A stretch of 64,000 nt of DNA. Source: Astropecten irregularis (Eukaryota; Echinodermata; Asteroidea; Paxillosida; Astropectinidae). The notes below the pieces were generated by a model. The model made no database searches, had not been told where the DNA came from, and saw only the letters and a list, made by a program, of their open reading frames with translations. Positions 42,443 to 53,357 of the stretch are shown here, in pieces. A program made the position numbers and the translations under genes. Each line of letters begins with the position of its first letter. Positions within the stretch are counted from its first letter, which is position 1. The stretch is from the NCBI GenBank assembly GCA_963971285.1, contig OZ020262.1:4869036-4933035 (forward strand), in the 5' to 3' direction.

Positions 42443-43732
42443 TCACTTAAGAGAAATCCAGTCTTGTTTAGCAGGAGGAATGTTCTCCACGAGCGAGCGA
42501 GACAAATCAGTCAAATGCTTCTCATCTCGAACCAGGTCATACCCAAACCTCGCCATCATCGACTTACACTGTCCAGTGTTCTCAATCGCTTTCACTGTGT
42601 TAAACTGGATGCTACTGCGCCAGGCTTGGTAGACTTGGCTGGAGTTCCGTCTCGTGGTCATTGCACCAGGCGCAGTAGACAATGTGTTTGCGTGAATCCA
42701 TTTAAGCACCGACTCGGGGACTTGGCTGTAGCCGATGTACTTGTATAGCTTCTCAGCAGCCGATCGTGGGTCGATGGAGGCATCCTCGTATCTCAGTAAC
42801 ATGTAACGGTCCTTCAGGTGTGGGCTCCTTATCCCCAGTTCAAGGTTCTCCATATTGTAGAAGCAGTAGAGGACCAGAAACTCTGTCACATCAGCTGGGA
42901 GCACTCCATCCCATGTGAGGCGTAGCGGTTTTGCTTTGCGTCCCTTTATCACCGCCCACGAGGCAATCATTCCGCGGGGATCTCGTACCAAGTGTACCAA
43001 CTTCAAGTTGTACAGCTGCACCTTTTCCTCGAACAGTGGGACAACCAATTCAATATCTCGTATACGTATTGACTTGATCACGATATACTTCTTCTTCTGA
43101 CAACTCTTGGACGCCATCTCTGGCGTGATTCGGCACAATTTCTCAGAGGAATTAGAGCAAATATCTTCGTACAATCGCGGAGCCCTGGTTTTCATTCTGG
43201 TCAGGCCATCATTGGACACCCACTGCAGATAGAACTCCAGGTTGCTGAAGTCGCATCGGAACAACTTCGTAAGCATATCCAGGTACACTTTCTCCAGAAC
43301 CGACTGTGGCATGGCCTTCCTTTTAAAAAAGTACTTGAGACTGAGTCCAGGCTCGAAGAGATAGAAGACATCGTTGCTGCTGCCGAACATGTCACCGACA
43401 AACGAGGACCCAGTGCGGATGGACGCCACTATTATTACACGTACCTTGGTGTCCGGGGTAGGCCGCGGTGTAGTCATGGAACTCCCAACGTCTAGTTTGC
43501 TCACCGAAACGTTCATGTCATTCACAAACGTTCCATTACCTAATGGGACGGCGTGGTCTCTACTCTGGTATGTCCTGGAAGGAGGGGGAGGAACTAAATG
43601 TACAAATTTTCCGCCCCACATAAAATGAGAAACCAACAGCGTTAAATACAAGGGGACACTAGCTATTCCTAGATACATCAAGTGTGCTCTTGTAAACCTA
43701 GCCATCGCTGTACGATTCCTATCGTTGCTCAC
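42443..43732 (-). CDS. Carbohydrate 6-O-sulfotransferase-like protein, intronless
   Basis: One uninterrupted frame of 429 aa. A short basic cytoplasmic tail and one hydrophobic anchor (about 17-39) give type II Golgi topology, followed by a Pro-rich stem with potential N-glycosylation at NGT (66-68) and NVS (74-76). The 5'-phosphosulfate loop reads VASIRTGSSFVGDMF (RTGSSF at 106-111). The 3'-phosphate motif reads LVHLVRDPRGMIAS (RDPR at 250-253). These are the two PAPS-binding motifs of the Gal/GalNAc/GlcNAc 6-O-sulfotransferase (CHST1/3-like) family. It transfers sulfate from PAPS to sugar hydroxyls of secreted glycans; the acceptor sugar cannot be read from sequence. Length is normal for the family and the first Met is supported by the anchor position. 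Single-exon structure is common in this family. Antisense ORFs here are shadows. Confidence 0.9.
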   Translation of the reverse strand: MSNDRNRTAMARFTRAHLMYLGIASVPLYLTLLVSHFMWGGKFVHLVPPPPSRTYQSRDHAVPLGNGTFVNDMNVSVSKLDVGSSMTTPRPTPDTKVRVIIVASIRTGSSFVGDMFGSSNDVFYLFEPGLSLKYFFKRKAMPQSVLEKVYLDMLTKLFRCDFSNLEFYLQWVSNDGLTRMKTRAPRLYEDICSNSSEKLCRITPEMASKSCQKKKYIVIKSIRIRDIELVVPLFEEKVQLYNLKLVHLVRDPRGMIASWAVIKGRKAKPLRLTWDGVLPADVTEFLVLYCFYNMENLELGIRSPHLKDRYMLLRYEDASIDPRSAAEKLYKYIGYSQVPESVLKWIHANTLSTAPGAMTTRRNSSQVYQAWRSSIQFNTVKAIENTGQCKSMMARFGYDLVRDEKHLTDLSRSLVENIPPAKQDWISLK

Positions 43733-43917
43733 ACAGCAGAGATGATGTCAAACTTTAGTCTACGTACAGTTTTCACAATATGGAAGCGGAAATTATCTTG
43801 CATAACGGGCTCACAGCAGACGACGTATGTGCAGAGCGTTATGCTGCGCTTAACGAATTTATGTCTCGTGGGTGTGTCATGACGTCAGCTGGCGCCTAAG
43901 GCGCTGTATTCGGCGCT

Positions 43918-44460
43918 TTAAAGAGGATGTTCAACACTTAACAAACCTCGCTTTATTTGATAGAACTAATGAGAAAAAATATTTATCACACAATGACTAC
44001 AGAAAGGGAGTCTTTTTTGATGATTTTTCTCTCAGCCTGCAAGCTCCCCAAAACTCAGATTCTCTGAATTTCGTCAATGGGGGCAGCAGACAATTTGTGT
44101 GATTTCGTGACGTTAGATATGGGAGCCTTTTTTTAAAGGGTGCGTTTGTTTAGCTCCCCCGGGTCGACACCAGTCAACCTCGGCCCCATTCTCTCGCTTG
44201 TTTTGTGCAATATGGCACGACCATTCCTAGTTAGGGCTGGCCTGTGTAAGCTAAACGAATGCACTCTAACATAAGGCTCCCATATCTGACGTAATGAAAT
44301 CACACAGATTTGTCTGCTGCCCCCATTGACGAAATTCAGATAATCTTAATTTGGGGGAGCTTGCGGGTTGAGCATGTTGAGAGAAAAATCACCCAAAAAG
44401 ACTCTTTCTGTGTTCAGTGTGAGATAAATATTTTTGGATCATGTTAAGTAATTAAGTTTG
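43918..44460. mobile_element. Foldback element, family F, copy 1, with central insert
   Basis: TTTAAAGAGGATGTTCAACAC starts the left arm, which ends at GATATGGGAGCCTTT (about 44133). The right arm resumes at AAGGCTCCCATATCTGACGT (about 44272). The 140 bp between (GGTGCGTTTGTTTAGCTCCC ...) is absent from the copy at 55355-55812. The outermost right end is degraded. Confidence 0.8.
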
Positions 44461-44796
44461 CATACCTTGGTTCGACCATCACTAACACCAACTCCCTTGA
44501 TGCTGAACTATAGTTCAGCATCTATGGGATGCATACATCGATGGGAAAGCTGCAGCCACATTTGGACGTCTTCGCCAACGTGTCTAGAGTAACAGATATC
44601 TCTCCATCAAAATGAAGACCCGCATCTAACGAGGCATGTGTGCTTAGTGTGCTGTTGGACTGCAGTGCGTCATGGGCCACGTACCGTCGTCAAGAAAGCC
44701 GTCTCAACTCCGTTCACTTTGGCTGAATACTGCTTCTCCCATTTAATTGCCGGCCTTCTGCGTGGGAAACTGGTTTCAGGAGTTTGTTTGGTCAAA

Positions 44797-45128
44797 GGTA
44801 GTATCATACTTTGGTAAGAAACCAAAACAGAAATGTTCACCGATTTACGTATAACTTTCAGGGTATGAAGATGGTGCTGGTACAAACATACCGTTACAAT
44901 TTTTCCGCCTGAAATTGATTTTTTATCCAAAAATTAGTAAAACAACGATCGAAAATCTGTTTGATCTTTAAAAGATCAAAAATAACAGAGGAAAGACTTA
45001 AGAAATACTGTGGCCGTTTTTTTTTAAGGTGTGCACGTACCGTATGAAACAAAATTGTTGCTGATTACTGTTACTGTATCTTGCTTTGCCCATGAATCTG
45101 TATTTCCAAAGTATGGTATTACCTTTAA
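44797..45128. mobile_element. TTAA-type element, family E relative
   Basis: AAAGGTAGTATCATACTTTG ... CAAAGTATGGTATTACCTTT. The interior shares the CAGGGTATGAAGATGGTGCT and CATACCGTTA words with family E but has a different outer end. Confidence 0.75.
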
Positions 45129-45189
45129 GGATGGGAAATTCCTAAACTCAAAACTTATAAAACAAAACTTGAGTTGGGTGGATTCATAA

Positions 45190-46665
45190 ATATGCAAAGA
45201 GTCTTCTCCATCATTTCAACAAATCACACATGCGTATTACACATTTTGTTTCACATTACAAACATTTTATTGAACCTGCTATACGTCGAACGTAAGTTAA
45301 ATATCAACACAATTGTAATGCATGGCCTAAATAATGAACTGAAATAATTTATGAAAAGCTTGATGTATAAGGGCCTGATGGTTTAATCCCACAGGACGAT
45401 CTTTCTCAATTGAAAAGCCCTTGAGAAACGATTCTACACAAGATCTATTGGCTTTTCCACGTCAGAGAAAAGCCTTTGTTTTTGTTCTGTTTTTTTTTTT
45501 TTTTTTTTTTTTTTTGAGCGTAGCGGGAAAAGCCTTTACGTTTGTTCGGATTTTGTTTTTGGTCATCCTTCTTTTCTTCTTTCTGTTCCTCTTCTTGTCG
45601 TCCTGTCCCATAGACTTTGTACACGTTTTGTTCTGGCACTCACTTTCATCACTTTTGAACAGTCGATCTTAACCAATCTTAGTCAATACAAAGTCCCTAT
45701 AGCAAAGATGTGGGCTGAACATTTGCGTCATCATGACGTCATCGTGTGTCACGTGACAACGCAATAAAGTGGCATACTCTTCACACATAAATTCTGAACG
45801 AACCCTTACTCTGATTGAGTTGAAACGTGGTATGTATATAAGTCAGAATAGGTTTATATAATTATTGAATAATTGCAATGACGTCATCATACAATCATCA
45901 TGACATCATCATGGGTCACGTGACAGCGCCTTAAAGGGACAAATATATATGCCTAGTTTTTGTTTGTTTTTGCAATATCGAAAGACTTATTTAGTGAATG
46001 CATACAAACAAAACCACCAATATTATACATGTATTTATACACCACCTACATTGGTTCTCGTTTTCTGATTGGTAAATCGTGGAACAAGTGGAATTGACTT
46101 CTTCGTTCCAGCTCCTTCACAACCGGCTTCTATGTAACGGTGAATAGAACTCCCATTGCATTGCTCAGTGTAAACGTTGGTGGCGCTGTGTCAAAAGCAC
46201 TTTCGTAGTTTAATGAGTGTTTTATCTTGGAGTTATATAGAAAAATCATGTACAAAGTATATTCTTGCTAAAACTATATTATACAGATAACATTATAAAC
46301 ACACACATAGAATACTATATTGATTGCAGTAAGCTTGGCATCGCGTGCTATTTAACACTGAAATTGTTATTAACCAATTCGCCTCTAACAAATTATGCGA
46401 TTAATTAACCTATATTCTTGAATACTTAATAAGCAAATGCAATTATTAATAATAATTAAGATAATTAATATATGCTGTGGATTGCTGTAATCGCTTTTTG
46501 TTTTATTTCAAAGCTTTTATCTTTGATATTACTTTACCACGCTGGTGGACATAAAACATGCATTATATTTTATATATTTCAAATTTAAAGTACACATCAT
46601 TAAGGCTGTTGAAATCTTCTTTCAGACTTGTTTTTGTTTTATCAGAATTTTGTTTTCATTTTTAA
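45190..46665. repeat. 3' flank of gene A: duplicated segment, arm 1
   Basis: Interrupted similarity to 53850-55355 in the same orientation. Shared words include GTCTTCTCC/TGTCATTTCAACAAATCACACA, AGGGCCTGATG, ACGTTGGTGGCGCT..CAAAAGCAC, TTATAAACACAC..AGAATACTATA and TTGTTTTATC..TTTTTTTCATTTTAA. It also holds a poly-T run (45491-45516) and, at 45369-45425, a word set resembling the 3' terminus of the Penelope-like element (GGGCCTGATG..GATCTTTCTCAA). No gene. Confidence 0.7.
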
Positions 46666-46679
46666 TCCTCATGACCAGT

Positions 46680-47010
46680 GGTCGATTTCAAGAAGCCCTA
46701 CGATTGATCGTTAGTCGTATTACGACGTATACCTATGGTGGCTTTAAAGGGACATCGCAAACAAATATTGACGCCAATATTGACGCCAATATTCGCGACT
46801 TTTGCCCCAAGTCGCAAATATTGACGCCAATATTTACGACATGGCCTCAAGTCGCAAATATTGACGTCAATATTGGCGTCAATATTTCTTTGCGATGTCC
46901 CTTTAAAGCCACCATATATACCCCATCTAAGTAGGACTGCAATGCACCAAAAGTTTTACGACTGACTAGTTCTGTAGTTAGCTACTATAAGTTTGGTGAA
47001 ATCAACCCCT
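46680..47010. mobile_element. Family C element, copy 6, carrying a nested element
   Basis: GGTCGATTTCAAGAAGCCCT ... GTTTGGTGAAATCAACCCC. It is split by the family D insertion at 46734-46916, and immediately precedes the 3' end of gene A. Confidence 0.85.
46734..46916. mobile_element. Nested foldback element, family D, 183 bp
   Basis: TATGGTGGCTTTAAAGGGAC ... GTCCCTTTAAAGCCACCATA are perfect complements. The direct repeat TATACC flanks it (46728-46733, 46917-46922). The centre repeats AATATTGACGCCAATATT-type dyads. Confidence 0.9.
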
Positions 47011-47036
47011 GGCTTGGCTCTTCGCGCTGGACTTAT

Positions 47037-50000
47037 CTAGATAGCCTCGTAGTAGCAGTATGTTATGTAATGGTCGTTCCCACTCTGTTGGTAGAGAGGG
47101 TGACTTCCTACCGGGTCTGTCTGAGTACCGACGCAATCCCACTTGAACCACTCTCGAGTCACCTTCATGCCCTGCACCTGTTGACACTCCAAGGTGTAGG
47201 GGAACAGGTAGAACGGGCTACCTGTTGGCAGAGCGATCGGCTGGGATGCATTGCCGCTGGTCATGCAGCAGTAGTCGATGCGGGTGTCCTGGTCGTACTG
47301 CCCCGATGGCACGGTCCCATTGAGGTCGTTGTCGCCGTCATTCCAGTATATTGATCCCGATGTCATGTCTGTATAGTGTTAATTGCAAAAATGGATTTAG
47401 TGTTCATAAACTCTACATTACCAGCAGTTTGCAAGAATGAGTAAGACTTGCGGTGACACCATGTATAATACTCTTTTAGAAAGATGTGTTGTCCTGAAAA
47501 GGACCGATGAGAGTAGATTCTCGACGTTTCGACTAGTGTGCTCTAGTCGTCCTCAGGAGAGGGAGAGTGCCTCGGGAGATAGAGTGGGGGACTCTCTCTC
47601 TCTCCTGAGGACGACTCGAGCACACTAGTCTCATCGGTCCTTTTCAGGACCACACATCTTTCTAAAAGCGTATTATACATGGTGTCACCGCAAGTCTTAC
47701 TCATTCTAGTTTCTCCACTTTGCAAAAACTTCAAACCATACTTCGCAGTTTGCAAGTTGTAGTCAATTTGAGATTTTGTGAAATTTATTTAAACAAGATG
47801 TTTAACACTCAACAAACCTCGCTTAATTTGTTAAAACTATAATCCTTAAATTACTTCACATGAGAAAAAAAAATATTTATCTCACACTGAACACAGAAAG
47901 AGAGTCTTTTTTTGTCACCCCGTATTTAAATAAAAGAAAAGGCTCCCATATCTGAAGTCACAAAATCGCACAGATGTGTCTGCTGCCCCCATTGACGACA
48001 GTCTGAGAATTTGAATTTTAGGGAGCTTGCGGGTTGAGCATATTGAGAGAAAAAAATCATCCAAAAAGACTCCCTTTCTGTGTACAGTGTGGGATAAATA
48101 TTGTTTTTCTCATTATCAGGTAATTTTGGAATTATAGTTCTGGAAAATAAAGCGAGGTTTGTTGAGGGTTGCACATCCTCTTTAAGAAATAAGGAAGATA
48201 TGGCAATTGACTGACGGATACTATTGTCCTTGACTCTAAACCGAACGTTGTGATTATTTGCTGGTGGCGTTCCATTTTGAGGTACATAGTCCTTTATTTT
48301 GGCCAAACTGTCGCTAAGCTGCTAGTTTTTCTGTGTGCAAGTCAACAGTGTTGGAGTACTCGTACTCGAGTACAACTCGAGTACAGGCAAATACTCGGCC
48401 CGTTCTCGATAAAAAGTACTCGAAAATAAATGTACATTTGGCCCATACTCCATTCCATATACTCGATTTTTGAGAGTACTCGACCATTTGGGTAGTGGAC
48501 ATTTCATTTTCGTTACTATTTCACGGTTAATAATGTTGCCGATTTCCGATAAATTATACAATGGGAGTATGAAGATCATCGGGAGTTTAGTATCAAATGG
48601 AGTAAGCACCATAGTTTCATTTGCAAGGTTTGAAAAACAGTAATTTCTGAGAAGAGTCGCACAACAGCAATTATAAACATCTTTGTGAAACAAAGCAACT
48701 TTTTGCACTGTGCGTTGGTACTGTACTCGGACGTGGACTCGGACTTTGGTACTCGGACTCGGCCCTGTACTCGACCTTGACTGTACTCGGACTCGATACT
48801 TAGGACTTGGACTCGACAGCAATGTACTCGGACTCGGCCCAGTACTCAGACCTTGAAGTACTCGGAGTGCTCTGTACTCGGATCTGAGGACTCCACTCCA
48901 ACACTGCAAGTCAGTATTATTAGTCAAATAGCATTCAGATCATTTTTGACTATTTTGACTTACTTGTAGGGCAGTGGTCTCCATATTTGAAGACGCAGTA
49001 TTCCCCCTCTGGCCATTCTGCATCACAGTGGCTGTCACAGTCCACCGTCTTCATGCAGAAGTCTTGGTCCATGTATTCTGCTTCCAACGGCCCTATAAAG
49101 TGCAGTCCGGGTGACCAAGTGTTCCCATTATTGTCAAACCCTGCGTGGTAGCGGTAGCCAGCCCTCCAGTAGAAGGCATCATCACTCGGGCAGCCAGCCT
49201 CGGGCATCGGTAGACCGTAGGTACCCGACGGCCAACATACTACATCCGCTGGCGGCTTCTACGAATTAAAGAATCGTACAACTAAATGAAGAGCATTTCA
49301 TTTCATCACAACCATTGTTCTTTTCCAAAAACCTCTGTGATTCTTAGAGGAAGGTATAGGATTGGTGACATAAATATTAACAGATTTACGTATAACTTCT
49401 AGGGTATGAAGATGGTGCTGCTAGAAACATACCGTTAAAATATTTTCGCCTGAAATGGTGCATTTATCCAGAAATTATTCAAACAAAGACCAAAAACTGT
49501 TTCGATCTCATATAAGATTAAAACCATTCTTTGAAGAAAAACCGAGTCGCGTTTTCCCAATTTTCTCGTAATTAAGATGTCCGACTGATCTCAAACGTTT
49601 ACAAGTTAATTATTTCATGTTTGATCAGACAATGTGGGAATGCTGTTCTGTTACCTTCACCAATCATCAAGCTTTACAAGCAACTTAGAGGCAACCCTGC
49701 TAAGAGGCAATCTTGCTCTAATACAAAATTCATTTAACCAGTATAGTTTCTCACTCTCCCTAATACAATAATATAAATGATAATGAATTTAACTTCTTCG
49801 TATAGATTGCCTGTTAAATGTGACACGGGTCTTTTTCTCACTTACAACTAACCATCGTATTAAGAAAATAACCACAGAGCTAAGGTGACGCTATATGCAG
49901 TCACACTTTGGTTCATCTCGATAGTTCTTCTATGTCAGTGGTTGAAAGATCGAATTTTCTAGGGAGAGTTATTACATACATATTAATAACCGAGGATGGG

Positions 50001-53000
50001 ACCTTAGGGAGACTTTCCCATAGGGTCGTGCACAAACCTAACTTACTTATTTCTAAACATCATCAAAAGAAATAACTTGAAATTGACATACAATATGTTC
50101 ATATTGAGAGCATTCTCTGTCTTCTATTAAAATATGGACATTAAAATATTTATTTAAGAGGTAGCTGGTACCTAAGGAAAAGTCGAAAAGTCTCCCTAAG
50201 TCCCGATGTCTCCCTAATGTCCACTTTTAGATGCTAACATGTCTCCCTAATACGCCGTTTGTAATTATTATGTGGAACAGTATCGCAGCTCATTATGTAC
50301 AATGGTTATAGAGTTAATTTTGTGGCTTTCGTATTGTTTTTCCAGAGTATTGGAATGGCGACTGCTATGTTTACGATGATGATATTGCTCAAAAGCCGAC
50401 CCAGAAAAATATTGAAGCCTGAAAATCAGGAGGCAATTAGAGAAACGGAAGCCAGCTACTACCAGAAACATCATCAAGAACGGTGAATGTAAACCATCGC
50501 TGGACAGCATTTACCAACGAATGCCTAAAACAGTAATTATACATTGTTATGAAAATACACGAGATGCATGGTGATATTGGAACGACGGTCCTATATTAAA
50601 GGTTATGTGCAATATGAATATGATGGCTTGAGCATTTGCAAAAAAGCAACTGGTTTATGGGGCCTGTGATTTTACCCACTTCCTTACACTGTTCCGGGGT
50701 TAACAACAGTTTTTGGGGTTTGTATGTTAATTAGAAATTCCATATTCATGAGCAAAAGTGTGATGTCATCTGGGTAGTAACTGAGAGCAGTTACCCCATT
50801 GATTTGTGCACGAAACGTTGCGGTTGTTTTATAGGTGTTCTGTGAGACCTTTTCCTCCTCAATGGGTTTTATTGTGCCGAATATGTTACTTTCACTCAAC
50901 TGGTTGTGTAATTTGCCTCTTCATTTTTCTTTTTCATTATACTTTTGCTGTTGGTTCCCCACATGAGCATGCAAGAAAATCCGCCATTTTTCAGAGCCAC
51001 TCAAATGAAAACCTAAGGCTAGTTTGAAACCAAAATAAGACTTGTCATTCAATATTTGTCAATATATTCTCTGTATGAAGGCAATACAAATATCCTTGAA
51101 TGAAAAAAAAACACTGCAGGAACCCGTTAAGTTTACGCAATGAGTTACAATGGGATGCCGTATTATTATTTCATGAAATCAGGCGTAGCTCCTTGTCTTC
51201 GGGATATAAGGAATGTGCTTATTTTGTTTAGTTGACATGTGTTGTATTATAAATGTCTCATGAAAACATGTCATTTAAATGAAGGATATTTATCGAAACA
51301 GAAACTTAAAGAGATGGTACAGAACTTCTTTTTTTTTGCGACAGAACCGTTGCTGACAGTGAAAGCACGTTATGTAATCCATCATATACCTTTAAGTTAA
51401 CTGACAAACCTGTAGATCAGCCATCTGGCTCACGAGAAAATGGTGAAAACCCGTTTACACATTTCAACGATATTATGCGTTCATAATAAAACGCTTCGAA
51501 ACGATATATACCAATCGGAAAATAGTTTCATTTATTTCTCAACGAATATGGCATTTTAGACAAAAACATTTCATGGGATGTTTTCTCCTATCATCACCAT
51601 TATACTGTGTAATTTTTATGTGAATCTGTGATCTTGAAGTATATTTTGTCTTACCATTCTGTACCATCCCTTTAACTGGCGTTATGCCGTCATTATTTAT
51701 TAATTTTTTTTTTTTTAAGAACTGCACACCATGATTTCCATTGCGTTACGTTGGGTTATAGGCAGCGTACGGAATTTGCAAGGCCTCCAAAAATGTGTTG
51801 AGTTTGAAACAGAAAATGGATTAAACAGTTCGTAAAAAGTGCAAACAGTCACCATGGGAAATCTTGGTTCATAAGATGCTGGGTTTTTCAAGGAAATCAA
51901 GATTAAGTGTCTTTTCCAACATCGTTCTTCTGAACAATTTTTGGAACAAACATAAAGGAAACCCTCACTTGAGTTGTTTTAGTTATCCCCTTTCACTCAA
52001 TGTATGAAGATGGTGCTGTTAGAAACATACCGTTCAAATATTTAGAAATTAAAAACAAAAGACAGAAAACAGTTTTGGTCTTGGGGTAAGATCAAAACCA
52101 TTCTTCATGGTTTATAATGTTTAATGAGTTAAAGTAGGTCGGGTTTTCGCTATTTTCTCGTGACTCAGATGTCTGATTGAGCTCAAATTTTCACAGGTTT
52201 ATTATTTTATGTACATGTTTGATCAGACAAAGTATACTGGGTTTTTCAAGGAAATCGAAATTTAGTGTATGTTAAAAAGATCGTTAGGCATGCGGGATTC
52301 GGACATGCCACTCACATAATATCATACCGGAGCGAATACTAATTGAGCTTTCTAGCCCTATATTGGTGGTATCCCTAATAGTCAATTATCTTCATTCGTT
52401 TGGCAGTCATAAGCCACCAAACCACTCAAATACCGCTACATCCCAAAGATAATTGAATTTACGCGTAAAATATATTCTATTATTATTGTCATATGTATAT
52501 TTCATAAACTCGATCGATTCGTGAGATTCGCTCTTCATACTTAGAGGTTAAAATTAATTTATTTAAAGGAAAGACAATTTCATTGAAATTAAGTTTGTAT
52601 CAATAAATAAACAGGATCTTCCTATAGTTTCCTTATAATTTTGTGTAGGGCAACATGACAGAATCATACAATTTTCATTTTCTTCGCAAGTACTGGTTTT
52701 TCTCGAAACTTAGTCAAGCTTATAAACAACGAAGGGACTTTTATTTCAATTGTATTTTTTAAAAGAAGAAGATGGAAACTTTACCTGATCGGCGACGTAA
52801 TAGTTAAAACTCCCGTCGTGCTGCATATCGTTCGGATATTCAACGTGTCGAGCGTCGTTCAACTGACATACGCCGTTGGTTTTGTCGTGGTTGAAGGATC
52901 GACACTTGTCGTTGTCGACGCACAGCATGGCGCACCTCATGCGACTCTTGTTTCCAAACTCCTTGATGGTGTGACCGCGGAGGGCCATCTTTTTGACGGC

Positions 53001-53120
53001 GTAAAAATTATCGGCCAACATAGCTGGGCAATGACCGTCTGCCGACAAGCCAGAAACCCGAATCGCCGTAGCTATGATATGCATCGCTACGGCCAGTTTA
53101 AACTTGACCGATAACTTCAT
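47037..53120 (-). CDS. Secreted PAN-ApeC protein, gene A (3 exons)
   Basis: Exons 53120-52785, 49258-48964 and 47368-47037 (stop included) total 963 nt, 320 aa. Donors are GTAAAG and GTAAGT; acceptors end in CGTAG and TACAG; phases 0 and 1 fit. Exon 1 encodes a signal peptide (about 1-27) and a PAN/apple-type domain (HC.., CAMLCVDNDKCRSFN, GVCQL). Exons 2-3 encode one ApeC domain, the C-terminal domain of apextrins. It begins CWPSGTYGLPMPEAGCPSDD, continues with W.EG.YC..K.GD.CP and GSIYW, then QDTRIDYCCMTSG..QPIALPTGSPFYLFP, and ends with the typical YCYY close to the C-terminus. Apextrin-type proteins bind microbial surfaces or act at the cell surface in other deuterostomes; that role is inferred here. 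Paralogue of 55853-58277. The introns (3.5 and 1.6 kb) are swollen by insertions. Confidence 0.88.
47435..47710. repeat. Inverted repeat of Penelope-type termini in gene A intron 2
   Basis: Arms of about 115 bp: AGAATGAGTAAGACTTGCGG at the left and its complement at the right, each running inward through AGGACCGATGAG to CTCCTGAGGACGACT near the centre. The left arm keeps the CGAAACGTCGAG box on the minus strand. The right arm has lost it. Confidence 0.8.
47526..47556 (-). ncRNA. Hammerhead-ribozyme-like core
   Basis: On the minus strand CTGAGGA (47550-47556) is followed by a perfect stem (CGACTAG paired with CTAGTCG around AGCACA) and then GAAAC (47526-47530) and GTC. This fits CUGANGA - stem II - GAAA. 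Like the motif at 21.87 kb it lies in a Penelope-type terminus. Stem III is minimal, so activity is doubtful. Confidence 0.6.
47785..48190. mobile_element. Foldback element, family F, copy 2
   Basis: Left arm AAGATGTTTAACACTCAACA, right end GGTTGCACATCCTCTTTAA. Part of the left arm is missing after GAGTCTTTTTTT. It lies in gene A intron 2. Confidence 0.8.
48346..48906. mobile_element. hAT-like non-autonomous element with hexamer arms, 561 bp
   Basis: Terminal repeats CAGTGTTGGAGT ... ACTCCAACACTG. The 8-bp flanks CAAGTCAA (48338-48345) and CAAGTCAG (48907-48914) differ at one base. CAGNG termini and 8-bp duplications are hAT hallmarks. The arms are filled with GTACTCGAGT and GGACTC hexamer-like repeats. 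A decayed copy in reverse orientation is at 1908-2448. It lies in gene A intron 2. Confidence 0.85.
49351..49672. mobile_element. Family E element in gene A intron 1
   Basis: GGAAGGTATAGGATTGGTGA, then GAAGATGGTGCTGCTAGAAA and GATTAAAACCATTCTTT, ending CTGTTACCTTCACCAATCAT. Confidence 0.8.
49673..51307. other. Gene A intron 1, stretch without recognised repeats
   Basis: No exon-like frame with splice sites was found. A few short ORFs (50.3-51.0 kb) show no domain. TCTCCCTAA recurs five or so times around 49990-50240. Confidence 0.45.
51308..51677. mobile_element. TTAA-type short element, family V, copy 2
   Basis: TTAAAGAGATGGTACAGAAC ... TTCTGTACCATCCCTTTAA. Inverse of 20366-20738, in gene A intron 1. 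Confidence 0.85.
51755..52236. mobile_element. Composite of families T and E, copy 2
   Basis: Family T (GGCAGCGTACGGAATTTGCA, CACCATGGGAAATCTTGGTT) joins family E through AGTTATCCCCTTTCACTCAA. E then runs from TGTATGAAGATGGTGCTG to ATGTTTGATCAGACAAAGTA. A second T fragment follows (52238-52290). It lies in gene A intron 1. Confidence 0.75.
52355..52460 (-). repeat. SINE-like head segment only
   Basis: Carries the family's TTGGTGGTATCCCTAATAGT and GGCAGTCATAAGCCACCAAA words without the tRNA-like unit. Confidence 0.65.
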
Positions 53121-53261
53121 TTTCCTAACCCACCGATGACAAGTAGCCTACTGCAGAGATTTGCACTGGCTGCGGGCTTCACTCTTACGATCTTGAAATG
53201 CTGTTTTGAGAAACCTGTACTGCCGCCTAATCACAAACTACCTTGTGGAAATTTTTCATCA

Positions 53262-53340
53262 TGTTGATCGCACGTGACAAGTGCCGTCTGATTCGTAGAT
53301 GCTGTGTGACGTCACGTCATCGCGTCTTTTGTCACGTGTG
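53262..53340 (-). promoter_or_regulatory. Possible upstream control region of gene A
   Basis: A full CRE dyad, TGACGTCA (53307-53314), lies between two CACGTG E-boxes (53271-53276, 53333-53338), 150-220 bp upstream of the gene A start codon. CACGTG also occurs upstream of gene B (58586 and 58677). The call rests on motifs only. Confidence 0.3.
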
Positions 53341-53357
53341 TATACATATACTGTGTA

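Noticed and set aside
43374..43628. ORFs antisense to the sulfotransferase
   Set aside because: They are shadow frames of a conserved coding sequence on the other strand.
48322..48927. 201-aa ORF on the - strand
   Set aside because: It spans the hAT-like element and its hexamer arms; the composition follows the repeat.
50268..50510. ORFs in gene A intron 1 as an extra exon
   Set aside because: No suitable splice phase, and the paralogue has no counterpart between its exons 1 and 2.
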